From positions 1-5,033 of the forward strand of contig JAUJNU010000068.1 in NCBI GenBank assembly GCA_030448085.1: a DNA stretch of 5,033 nt, in the 5' to 3' direction. The position numbers and the translations under genes are program-made. Below are positions 1 through 5,033 of the stretch, piece after piece (within the stretch, counting starts at the first letter, position 1; each line of letters begins with the position of its first letter). This DNA comes from Actinomycetota bacterium (GTDB lineage Bacteria > Actinomycetota > UBA4738 > CADDZG01 > WHSQ01). The notes below the pieces were generated by a model. The model was not told the DNA's origin. It made no database searches and saw only the letters and a list, made by a program, of their open reading frames with translations.

Positions 1-1506
1 GAGCTTGTCCCCCTTCAGGTATTCGATGATGAGGTACTCCCGATGAACACCGAGGATCTCGCGCTCGACCATGCCCGAGTAGCGGCCGATGCCGTGAACC
101 TCATGCACCACGTGGTCGCCGATGGCGAGGTCGAGTGGGCCCGAGGTCTGCCTGCGGCGCGCCTGGATGCGCCTTCTGGCGGCGCCCGAACGGCGCCCGG
201 TGAGATCCGACTCCGCAACGAGCGCGAGCTGAGCCCAGGGGAGGACGAACCCGCGGCCGAGGTCGGCGAGAACGACCGAGCCTCCAGGTGGCGCACCCGC
301 GTCCGGCGCCCGATCCGCCAGCTCGAAACGGTGGCCCATCCCGCTGAGGTTCTTCAGGAGCCGTTCCGCCGTCTCCGGAAGCGAGGCCGCCACCACCGCT
401 CGGTAGCCGGAGGCGATGAGGTGACCGAGCCTTTGAACCAGCAGCTCGGGCTTGCCTGCCATCGCGGTCCACGTCTCGACGCCGATGTCCTCCGAGGTGG
501 GGTCGGTGAAGCTCGACATCGGCACGACGGGGCGATTCCCCGCCAGGCTCTCCTCGAGCGGCGCGTAGTGGCGGTCACGGACGCCCGAGATGCCGGTCCA
601 CTGCTCGACCTGCTCGATAACCTCCTCGCCCCGGTCGCGCACCCTCTTGGGCTCGATGATGGCTACAGGAGAGTCTGGAGGGAACAGCGACACGAGTGAG
701 ACGAGGAGGCCGTGCAGGAGCGGCAGGAGACGCTCGGCCCCCGGTGCGATGTTCCCCGCCGCCAGCTCGGCGAGCAGCGGATCGTCGTCCGTCGCCATCA
801 GCGTTTCGGCCGCGGCGATCGTCGCGCCGTCCGCGCGCAGCTCGCGGCAGGGCGCGATCTCGACCGGTGGGGAGTCACCGAGGGAACGTTGCGAGGCGAG
901 GGCGAAATCGCGCAGCGACGTGATCTCGTCCCCCCACAACTCCGCCCGCACCGGCCGTTCGCGCGAGGGCGGGAAGACATCGAGGATCCCTCCCCTGATC
1001 GCGAACTCCCCCCTTCGCTCGACTATGTAGTTGCGCTCGTACCCCATGTCCACGAGCGCCTGCGTCACCTCGTCGAGCTCCACGATGGTTCCCGCACCGA
1101 GCGTGAGCACCTCGAGCCGCTCGGCCGGGGCCGCTACCAACTGCGAGGCGCCCTGAGCCGTCGTGACCACGAGGAGCGGCTCACCACGCTGCAACCGGGC
1201 CATCACATGCAGGCGTCTGCCCATCGTCTCGACCGAGGGGGACATCGGCTCGCCCGGGAGGACCTCCCAGCCGGGGAAGACCTCGGCCCCGTCGCGCCCG
1301 AGGAACGCGTGGGCGTCCCGAGCGAGGTGCTCGGCCTCCTCCTGCCGCCCGGTGATCGCCAACACCGGGACCTCGAGGTGCTTGACGAGGGCGCTCAGAA
1401 GGAACGGGCGGGCGGCCTCGGGAACGGTGGCGGGCGCGCGCGCACCGAGAAGCGCGCGCACGCGCCCCTCGGGAAGAAGATCGAGGAGGGGTTCTAGTGA
1501 AGCCAC
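1..1506 (-). CDS. mfd: Transcription-repair coupling factor Mfd, N-terminal part (C-terminus beyond the left edge)
   Basis: Mfd is an ATP-driven DNA translocase that removes RNA polymerase stalled at DNA lesions and recruits UvrA for nucleotide excision repair. The minus-strand frame is open from 1506 to the window edge (502 codons). Visible landmarks, numbered from the GTG at 1506: the UvrB-like motif FPGWEVLPGEPMSPS at 77-91; EFAIRGGILDVFP at 167-179; ESDLTGRR at 432-439; and the start of the CarD-like RNA-polymerase-interacting domain, GDHVVHEVHGIGRYSG, at 463-478. The RID begins at about the same residue as in E. coli Mfd, so the N-terminal half is full length. The Walker A region of the UvrB-like module (about 26-37) has no GKT, as expected for Mfd, whose N-terminal module does not hydrolyse ATP. 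The helicase motor lies outside the window. GTG 1506 is chosen because an in-frame stop lies at 1561-1563 and no ATG occurs between; no clear Shine-Dalgarno precedes it. GTG at 1461 is a weaker alternative. Confidence 0.95.
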   Translation of the reverse strand, partial: MASLEPLLDLLPEGRVRALLGARAPATVPEAARPFLLSALVKHLEVPVLAITGRQEEAEHLARDAHAFLGRDGAEVFPGWEVLPGEPMSPSVETMGRRLHVMARLQRGEPLLVVTTAQGASQLVAAPAERLEVLTLGAGTIVELDEVTQALVDMGYERNYIVERRGEFAIRGGILDVFPPSRERPVRAELWGDEITSLRDFALASQRSLGDSPPVEIAPCRELRADGATIAAAETLMATDDDPLLAELAAGNIAPGAERLLPLLHGLLVSLVSLFPPDSPVAIIEPKRVRDRGEEVIEQVEQWTGISGVRDRHYAPLEESLAGNRPVVPMSSFTDPTSEDIGVETWTAMAGKPELLVQRLGHLIASGYRAVVAASLPETAERLLKNLSGMGHRFELADRAPDAGAPPGGSVVLADLGRGFVLPWAQLALVAESDLTGRRSGAARRRIQARRRQTSGPLDLAIGDHVVHEVHGIGRYSGMVEREILGVHREYLIIEYLKGDKL

Positions 1507-1529
1507 TGCTGCTATGGAGTCTAGTTCGT

Positions 1530-1559
1530 CCCCCAGACCGGCCCAGGCCGGCCTAGGAG
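1530..1559 (-). terminator. Strong GC hairpin between the exporter operon and mfd (possible terminator or attenuator)
   Basis: On the coding strand, 1559-1547 can pair with 1542-1530 around a 4-base loop (CTGG). This gives a stem of about 13 bp, mostly G-C with three G-T wobbles. It sits about 44 bases after the stop codon of permease 2 and about 24 bases before the mfd start. No T-run follows, so it is not a classical intrinsic terminator. It could be a U-less terminator as proposed for high-GC bacteria, an attenuator, or an mRNA-stabilising structure. The rest of the 96-bp gap (1507-1602) shows no convincing promoter. Confidence 0.4.
1549..1557. repeat. 9-bp direct repeat, left copy, at the cassette/mfd junction
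   Basis: CGGCCTAGG occurs here and again at 4808-4816, in the same orientation, at the two outer edges of the tetR-ABC unit. This copy forms part of the left arm of the hairpin before mfd. The match stops at exactly 9 bp on both sides. It may be a trace of insertion or illegitimate recombination, or a coincidence. Confidence 0.4.
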
Positions 1560-1602
1560 GTCACGCCGCCGCCGGGCGCGCGGCCTCTTGCATGAAGCCT
1601 GT

Positions 1603-2367
1603 CTACGGGATCACCTTCTGCATCCCCCGGGCGGCGAAGGCGACCATGACGGCTGCGAAGCCGGTCAGAGAGAGGAGGCCGGGCCAGGTCTGGGCCCACG
1701 TCACGTCACCGAGGAACCCTTCGCGGGCCAGCTGCAGGATGTTCGTCATCGGGTTGAAGCGGGCGACCTGGTGCAGCCAGCCTCCGAGAAGATGCAACGG
1801 CATCTGCGCGGTCGACAGGAAGACCGTGAGGAAGACACCCATCTGCATCAGGGGAGCCGCCTGCATCGTCTTGAACCGGTAAGCCAGGCCCAGTGCCCAG
1901 GCCCCCGCGATCAGCGCGGCGCCGAGCGTCGCGATCGCGAGGGTGCCGAAGCCGACCAGCCCCGCGTGGAAGTTGGCGCCGCCGATCACGGCCACCACCG
2001 TCAGAAGCGTGAGGGGGATGAACCCTCTCATCACCGCCGCCAGAAGGGGCCCTGCGACGAGGGCCCTGCGCGAGGCGGGGCTCATCAGGAGGCGATCGTA
2101 GAAGCCGTTCTCGAGATCCCGGGCCACACCCATGCCTGTGGTGACGCCGGCGAAGGCCCCTCCTTGGATCGTCGTCATAGGGATGAACCAGTCGATCGCT
2201 GTCTCGGCGGGGAACCCGGGGAGGAGAACCAGCGCGGCGAACTGCCCGGCGAACGAGATGACCAGGAAGACCGGCATCACGAGCGAGGGAACGAAAGTCG
2301 AGGGCAGGCGTGGGATGAGAAGCAGGCTCCTCTGCGTGATGCCCCAGGCGATGCGTGCGTCTGACAT
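1603..2367 (-). CDS. ABC-2 type exporter permease, second subunit (DrrB-like)
   Basis: This 254-residue integral membrane protein is a transmembrane subunit of an ABC exporter. Hydrophobic stretches at about 25-49, 61-80, 107-130, 136-163, 173-195 and 230-248 suggest six membrane segments, the usual ABC-2 fold. The cytoplasmic-loop motif RDLENGFYDRLLMSP (83-97) and the later NPMTNILQLAR (205-215) match the ABC-2/DrrB pattern (E-[DN]-G-F-[FY]-x-R-L-x-x-S-P and NP-x-T). The ATG start at 2367 is firmly set by an AGGAGG Shine-Dalgarno at 2373-2378 with 5-base spacing. The gene starts 9 bp after permease 1, and the two share the same motifs at similar positions, so they are probably divergent paralogues that form a heterodimeric pore with the upstream ATPase. 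Family assignment is secure; the substrate is unknown (drug, lipid or glycoconjugate are all possible). Confidence 0.9.
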   Translation of the reverse strand: MSDARIAWGITQRSLLLIPRLPSTFVPSLVMPVFLVISFAGQFAALVLLPGFPAETAIDWFIPMTTIQGGAFAGVTTGMGVARDLENGFYDRLLMSPASRRALVAGPLLAAVMRGFIPLTLLTVVAVIGGANFHAGLVGFGTLAIATLGAALIAGAWALGLAYRFKTMQAAPLMQMGVFLTVFLSTAQMPLHLLGGWLHQVARFNPMTNILQLAREGFLGDVTWAQTWPGLLSLTGFAAVMVAFAARGMQKVIP

Positions 2368-2372
2368 AGCCG

Positions 2373-2378
2373 CCTCCT
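2373..2378 (-). promoter_or_regulatory. Strong Shine-Dalgarno of permease 2, overlapping the stop codon of permease 1
   Basis: AGGAGG on the coding strand lies 5 bases before the ATG at 2367 and shares its first two bases with the TAG stop of the preceding gene (2377-2379). It fixes the start of permease 2 and suggests translation coupled to, or reinforced after, permease 1. It is the strongest ribosome binding site in the operon. Confidence 0.8.
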
Positions 2379-3156
2379 AAAGGTGCCCGGCGAGCCGACC
2401 CCGGAGGGCGGCGCGGGCCAGAACGGAACCAACGAGGAATATGCCGGCTGCCGACCCGAGGGCGGTGAGCCAAGCGGACAGGTCGAGGCCCGCGATGATC
2501 TGGTGACGAACCCCTTCGATCAGGTGCGTGAGCGGGTTAAGCGTCGCAGCCGTCCTGTACCAGCCACTCGTGAGATCCCTCGGGAAGAAGGCGCTCGACA
2601 GGAACAGCAAGGCGAAGAGCAAAGGAAAGCTCCCCTGGACGGCCTCGGAGGAGCCGGTCCGCAGGCCGATAGCAACGGCTATCGACCCGATGCCGGCGGC
2701 GAGGACCATCGCCACGACGGAGATGAGGACCATGGCGAGGAACCCGCCCTCCACGTCGACACCGACGGCGAGCCCGATCGCCATGTAGATCCAGGCCTGC
2801 ACGAACCCCAGGGCGGCGGCCCCCATGACCCGGCCAACCAGGATCGAGGTTCGTGCCACGGGCGAGGCGATGAGGCGCTCGAAGAAACCGTCCTCGATGT
2901 CGGTGGCCATATCCGAGCCGGCCCGGATCGCGCCGAAGAGGATCCCCTGCACCAGCGTCGCGGTGATGGCGAATTGGAAGAACGAGTCGACGCGCGGAAA
3001 CCCCGGGATCGTGGTGGAGCGATCCAGCGCAGCCGAGGTCATCGTCACGAAGACGAGGGGGAAGATGATCGCCGGGATGATCGCCGCGGGCTGACGGAAG
3101 ATGCCCACGGTCGCCCGCCGGCTAAGAGCGAGGTACTGCGCCATCGCGCCGCTCAA
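2377..3156 (-). CDS. ABC-2 type exporter permease, first subunit (DrrB-like)
   Basis: This membrane subunit of the exporter has 259 residues from the TTG at 3156. Hydrophobic segments at about 24-44, 59-80, 110-133, 139-165, 174-191 and 227-250 give the six-span ABC-2 topology. ATDIEDGFFERLIASP (84-99) and NPLTHLIEGVR (207-217) are typical of DrrB-type permeases. The TTG overlaps the ATPase stop codon (TTGA, 4 bp) and is preceded by GAGG at a good distance, which argues for translational coupling. An ATG at 3144 would give a protein four residues shorter but has a weaker ribosome site. The protein is similar in length and motif positions to the next gene product but clearly diverged from it. 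One ATPase with two distinct permeases suggests two ATPase copies paired with a permease heterodimer. The substrate cannot be inferred. Confidence 0.9.
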   Translation of the reverse strand: MSGAMAQYLALSRRATVGIFRQPAAIIPAIIFPLVFVTMTSAALDRSTTIPGFPRVDSFFQFAITATLVQGILFGAIRAGSDMATDIEDGFFERLIASPVARTSILVGRVMGAAALGFVQAWIYMAIGLAVGVDVEGGFLAMVLISVVAMVLAAGIGSIAVAIGLRTGSSEAVQGSFPLLFALLFLSSAFFPRDLTSGWYRTAATLNPLTHLIEGVRHQIIAGLDLSAWLTALGSAAGIFLVGSVLARAALRGRLAGHL

Positions 3157-4130
3157 ACGGTCACCTCGTCCGCGACCGAGGATTCCTCCGCGCCCTCGAG
3201 CCTGTGGCCCGTGGCCTTCTGGAACACATCGTCCAGCGTGGGGGCTCTCAGCTCGAGGCCGGCGACCTGGATGCGGGCGTCGTCGAGGGCTCGCGACACC
3301 GCGCCCACGCGGGAGGCGCCGCCGTGCAGGCGCACCGCCACGTAGTCGGGGGCGTCCGGCACCGACTCTCCGAACTTCAGGAGCGCGGCCTCGGCCGCGA
3401 CCCTGTCCTCCCCCGGAGCCAGAGCCACCCGCAGCGTGGGATCGCCGATGGCAGCCTTCATCTGAGCGGGTGCACCCTCCGCAACGAGCCTGCCGTCATC
3501 GATGATCGCGATCCGGCCCGCGAGCTGGTCGGCCTCCTCGAGGTACTGCGTGGTGAGGAAAACCGTCGTGCCGAAGTCCCGGTTCAGCTGGCGCACCTCT
3601 TCCCACAGGGCGACGCGCGAGTTGGGGTCGAGACCCGTCGTGGGCTCGTCGAGGAAGAGCACCTTGGGCTCGTGGATCAGGCCGAGAGCGAGGTCGAGAC
3701 GGCGGCGCATCCCGCCGGAATACGTGCCCACTCGGCGGTCGGCCGCGGCCGTGAGCCCCACCTTGTCGAGGAGCTCCTCGCCACGGGCCACGCCCTTGGC
3801 TTTGGGTAGCCCGTGAAGGACCCCCTGCAGCTTCAGCAGCTCGCGCCCGGTCATCAATGGATCGATCGCGGCGTCCTGAAGCGCCACCCCGATCGAACGG
3901 CGAACCGCGTCTGCCTCATCGACGACGTCGTGGCCCGCGACGCGGGCATGTCCGCCACTCGGACGAAGAAGCGTCGTCAACATCCGCACCGTGGTCGACT
4001 TCCCGGCGCCGTTCGGGCCGAGGAACCCGAAGATCTCGCCCGCGTGGATCCGAAGGTCGATCCCCCTCACCGCCTCGACATCCTTGAACGTGCGGATGAG
4101 CCCTTCTGCGACTATCGGGTCTTCGGACAT
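3153..4130 (-). CDS. ABC exporter ATPase, DrrA (daunorubicin resistance) type
   Basis: This 325-residue cytoplasmic nucleotide-binding subunit powers export through the two permeases encoded downstream. Motifs, numbered from ATG 4130: Walker A GPNGAGKST (38-46), Q-loop Gln85, ABC signature YSGGM (137-141), Walker B VLFLDE (157-162) with catalytic Glu162, and D-loop GLD (166-168). The switch position reads LTTQYLEEAD, with Gln195 where most ABC ATPases have histidine; DrrA-type proteins commonly carry Gln here. A C-terminal extension of about 100 residues ends in APTLDDVFQKATGH, also typical of the DrrA group and thought to contact the permease. Two ATG codons are adjacent (4133 and 4130). AAGGAG at 4136-4141 is only 2 bases from the first and 5 from the second, so 4130 is preferred. 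Either start overlaps the tetR stop. Fold and role are secure; the substrate is not known. Confidence 0.93.
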   Translation of the reverse strand: MSEDPIVAEGLIRTFKDVEAVRGIDLRIHAGEIFGFLGPNGAGKSTTVRMLTTLLRPSGGHARVAGHDVVDEADAVRRSIGVALQDAAIDPLMTGRELLKLQGVLHGLPKAKGVARGEELLDKVGLTAAADRRVGTYSGGMRRRLDLALGLIHEPKVLFLDEPTTGLDPNSRVALWEEVRQLNRDFGTTVFLTTQYLEEADQLAGRIAIIDDGRLVAEGAPAQMKAAIGDPTLRVALAPGEDRVAAEAALLKFGESVPDAPDYVAVRLHGGASRVGAVSRALDDARIQVAGLELRAPTLDDVFQKATGHRLEGAEESSVADEVTV

Positions 4131-4741
4131 CATTTCTCCTTGTGCTCTTCATGCACCGCGAGCCCCTCGAGGAGGGAGCGGACGATCTCGGACGGGAACT
4201 TGTCATCGCTGATGGGCACCATGTCCTCATCGAGCAGGTGCCGGAGAAACGCATGCTGGTAGCAGGCGCCCAGAAGGAGGGCCGCGGCCCCCAGGGGCTT
4301 CGCTTTGGGATTGATCCGGCCGAGCTTCTGCTCGGCCCTCACATATGCGGCGACGGCTGCGTAGGCCCGCTGGGGGCCCGCGCCCTTCTCCTTGAGCGCC
4401 CTGCGGTGATCCGCCAGCAACTCCGGCTGCGAGAACAGGGTCGCCGAGATCGGCATGACGTCGCCGAAGAAGTTGGCCGCTTCCCGTGCAACCTCTTCGA
4501 GGTTCGCCCTGACGGTCCTCTCGCCGGCCCGGCTCTCGAGGCTCTTCATGAGAAGGAGGAACGGAGGGGCCGAGTCTTGCAGCGCGGTCACGAAAAGGTC
4601 GCTCTTGTCCCTGAAGTGCTTGTAGATCGACCCCTCAGCGCACCCTGCTTGCTTGGCTATCTCGCGGGTCGTCGCCTTGCTGAGTCCCTGGGTCCTGATG
4701 ACCGTCTTGGCGGCTTCGAGGATGCTTTCCTTGGTGGGCAA
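4130..4741 (-). CDS. TetR-family transcriptional regulator, probable repressor of the exporter operon
   Basis: This 203-residue protein starts at TTG 4741. The N-terminal TetR DNA-binding domain is clear: ESILEAAKTVI (5-15), then the helix-turn-helix TTREIAKQAGCAEGSIYKHF (24-43) followed by RDKSDLF. The remaining residues are a helical ligand-binding/dimer domain that I cannot assign to a ligand. GTG 4792 in the same frame would add 17 residues, but that codon lies inside the palindrome and upstream of the predicted transcription start. TTG 4741 has GGAG at 4751-4754 with 9-base spacing and begins right before the conserved first helix. It is the first gene of the operon, with its stop codon overlapping the ATPase start. 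Being cotranscribed with an exporter and preceded by a palindrome over the promoter, it is most likely an autorepressor released by a small molecule. Family is certain; start codon and target are inferences. Confidence 0.92.
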   Translation of the reverse strand: MPTKESILEAAKTVIRTQGLSKATTREIAKQAGCAEGSIYKHFRDKSDLFVTALQDSAPPFLLLMKSLESRAGERTVRANLEEVAREAANFFGDVMPISATLFSQPELLADHRRALKEKGAGPQRAYAAVAAYVRAEQKLGRINPKAKPLGAAALLLGACYQHAFLRHLLDEDMVPISDDKFPSEIVRSLLEGLAVHEEHKEK

Positions 4742-4759
4742 CGTCGGGGTCTCCGGGTA

Positions 4760-4800
4760 GTGAGTGAGTGCGCACTCACCATAAGTGAGCACTCACTCAC
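4760..4800. promoter_or_regulatory. TetR-type operator: 41-bp interrupted palindrome
   Basis: Perfect 12-bp arms, GTGAGTGAGTGC (4760-4771) and GCACTCACTCAC (4789-4800), are centred on 4780, and several interior positions also pair. Nested inside is a perfect 16-bp palindrome, GTGAGTGCGCACTCAC (4764-4779), and a second imperfect site, GTGAG/CACTCAC, at 4785-4800. This layout could hold two adjacent repressor dimers, as QacR-like TetR proteins do. It covers the promoter spacer, the -10 element and the expected start point of the tetR operon. That TetR is the binder is inferred from position. Confidence 0.85.
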
Positions 4801-4806
4801 CGTCAA
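4778..4806 (-). promoter_or_regulatory. Sigma-70-type promoter of the tetR-ABC operon
   Basis: On the coding strand, TTGACG (4806-4801; 5 of 6 matches to the -35 consensus) is followed after exactly 17 bases by TATGGT (4783-4778; 4 of 6 matches to the -10 consensus). Transcription would begin near 4771, giving a leader of about 30 bases with GGAG before the TTG start of tetR. The -35 begins only 5 bases after the pth stop. The spacer is one arm of the operator, so repressor and RNA polymerase should exclude each other. Confidence 0.7.
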
Positions 4807-4807
4807 A

Positions 4808-4816
4808 CGGCCTAGG
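4808..4816. repeat. 9-bp direct repeat, right copy, containing the pth stop codon
   Basis: CGGCCTAGG matches 1549-1557. The TAG stop of pth (4814-4812) lies inside it, and it is part of the 10-bp palindrome GGCCTAGGCC (4809-4818). Recombination between the copies would remove 3259 bp, leave the pth stop intact and place the mfd GTG about 46 bases after it. Confidence 0.4.
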
Positions 4817-5033
4817 CCCTCGCGTTGAAGGTGTTCATCGCCCGCTCCACTCCCGTCTCTATGACGGACTCGACGGCATCGGCGGCCACCGCGAGCAGGT
4901 CCGGGAGCTCCTTTCGCTCGGCGGGCGAGAACCTATCGAGCACGTGCCCTACCGTCGCCTCCCGCCCTCTCGGCCGCGAGACACCGAAGCGGATGCGCAG
5001 GAAGTCCTTGGTCCCGAGATGCTGCACGAGGGA
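4812..5033 (-). CDS. pth: Peptidyl-tRNA hydrolase, C-terminal fragment (N-terminus beyond the right edge)
   Basis: Pth cleaves the ester bond of peptidyl-tRNAs released from stalled ribosomes and is essential in many bacteria. The last 73 codons are present. The recognisable stretch HLGTKDFLRIRFGVSRP corresponds to the LG-x-x-[DE]-F-x-R-[IVL]-R-[IL]-G-[IV] region of bacterial Pth. It is followed by GHVLDRFSPAERKELP, the usual lid-helix region, and by a final helix with GVERAMNTFNA, equivalent to the G-x-x-x-A-x-N motif near the Pth C-terminus. The catalytic Asn, His and Asp residues lie in the part outside the window, so activity cannot be judged from this fragment. The frame is open to the window edge. 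A GTG at 5027 is an internal valine codon, not a start. The stop TAG lies within a direct repeat and 5 bases from the next promoter. No T-run terminator separates them, so read-through into the tetR operon is possible. Confidence 0.92.
   Translation of the reverse strand, partial: SLVQHLGTKDFLRIRFGVSRPRGREATVGHVLDRFSPAERKELPDLLAVAADAVESVIETGVERAMNTFNARA

Noticed and set aside
1434..1465. Alternating CG/CA runs (1434-1445 and 1452-1465), possible Z-DNA
   Set aside because: They are short and fully explained by Arg/Ala codons in the mfd N-terminus of a GC-rich genome.
43..1497. Long plus-strand open frames (43-699, 712-1497) opposite mfd
   Set aside because: They are antisense shadows of a GC-rich gene. 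The minus-strand frame carries continuous Mfd motifs, while the plus-strand products are Arg/Gly/Pro-rich with no recognisable domain.
1561..1593. 10-codon frame (MQEAARPAAA) upstream of and in frame with mfd, possible leader peptide
   Set aside because: It has no Shine-Dalgarno and no regulatory codon run, and it is probably chance in the GC-rich gap. Its stop codon only serves to limit the possible mfd start.
4742..4792. 17-residue N-terminal extension of TetR from GTG 4792
   Set aside because: It lies inside the operator and upstream of the likely transcription start, and has no ribosome site. Homology to TetR proteins begins after TTG 4741.
4760..4800. GTGA/CACT repeats as a CRISPR or microsatellite array
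   Set aside because: There are too few units, no spacers and clear dyad symmetry over a promoter, so operator is the better reading.
1507..4811. Insertion sequence or integrative element
   Set aside because: No transposase, integrase, terminal inverted repeats or tRNA attachment site is visible; only a short direct repeat marks the edges.
1588..4828. Long plus-strand open frames opposite the ABC genes, tetR and pth
   Set aside because: They have low-complexity Arg/Glu/His/Pro-rich composition and no family motif. Each lies wholly opposite a gene with clear motifs.

Overview
The window is GC-rich and all its genes run right to left on the minus strand. I read it as a genomic segment from a high-GC bacterium, most likely an actinobacterium. 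This is an inference from the base composition, the DrrA-type ABC ATPase with two ABC-2 permeases, and the actinobacterial flavour of the Mfd and Pth sequences (for example an ESDLTGRR stretch in Mfd). The genus cannot be told from the sequence.

Layout in order of transcription: (1) the C-terminal end of peptidyl-tRNA hydrolase (pth), entering from the right edge and ending at 4812; (2) a compact promoter/operator region at 4760-4806 with a -35/-10 pair and a 41-bp near-palindrome; (3) a TetR-family repressor, 4130-4741; (4) a DrrA-type ABC ATPase, 3153-4130; (5) a first ABC-2 permease, 2377-3156; (6) a second ABC-2 permease, 1603-2367; (7) a 96-bp gap with a strong GC hairpin; (8) the N-terminal 502 codons of the transcription-repair coupling factor Mfd, running off the left edge. 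Mfd is an uninterrupted reading frame from 1506 to position 1.

The middle four genes form one tightly packed unit: tetR and the ATPase gene meet at the stop/start codons, ATPase and permease 1 overlap by 4 bp, and permease 1 and 2 are 9 bp apart with a strong Shine-Dalgarno overlapping the stop codon. The simplest model is an autoregulated export operon. TetR binds the palindrome covering its own promoter, and an inducing ligand, perhaps the exported substrate, releases it. The ATPase then powers a pore made of two different permease subunits. The substrate cannot be deduced.

The exporter unit sits between pth and mfd, which are near neighbours in many bacteria. A 9-bp direct repeat lies exactly at both edges of the unit, and its right copy contains the pth stop codon. 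This suggests, but does not prove, that the unit was inserted into a former pth-mfd junction. There is no transposase, integrase, tRNA, CRISPR array or plus-strand gene in the window. The gene families are familiar; the most interesting parts are the operator/promoter design and the cassette boundaries.
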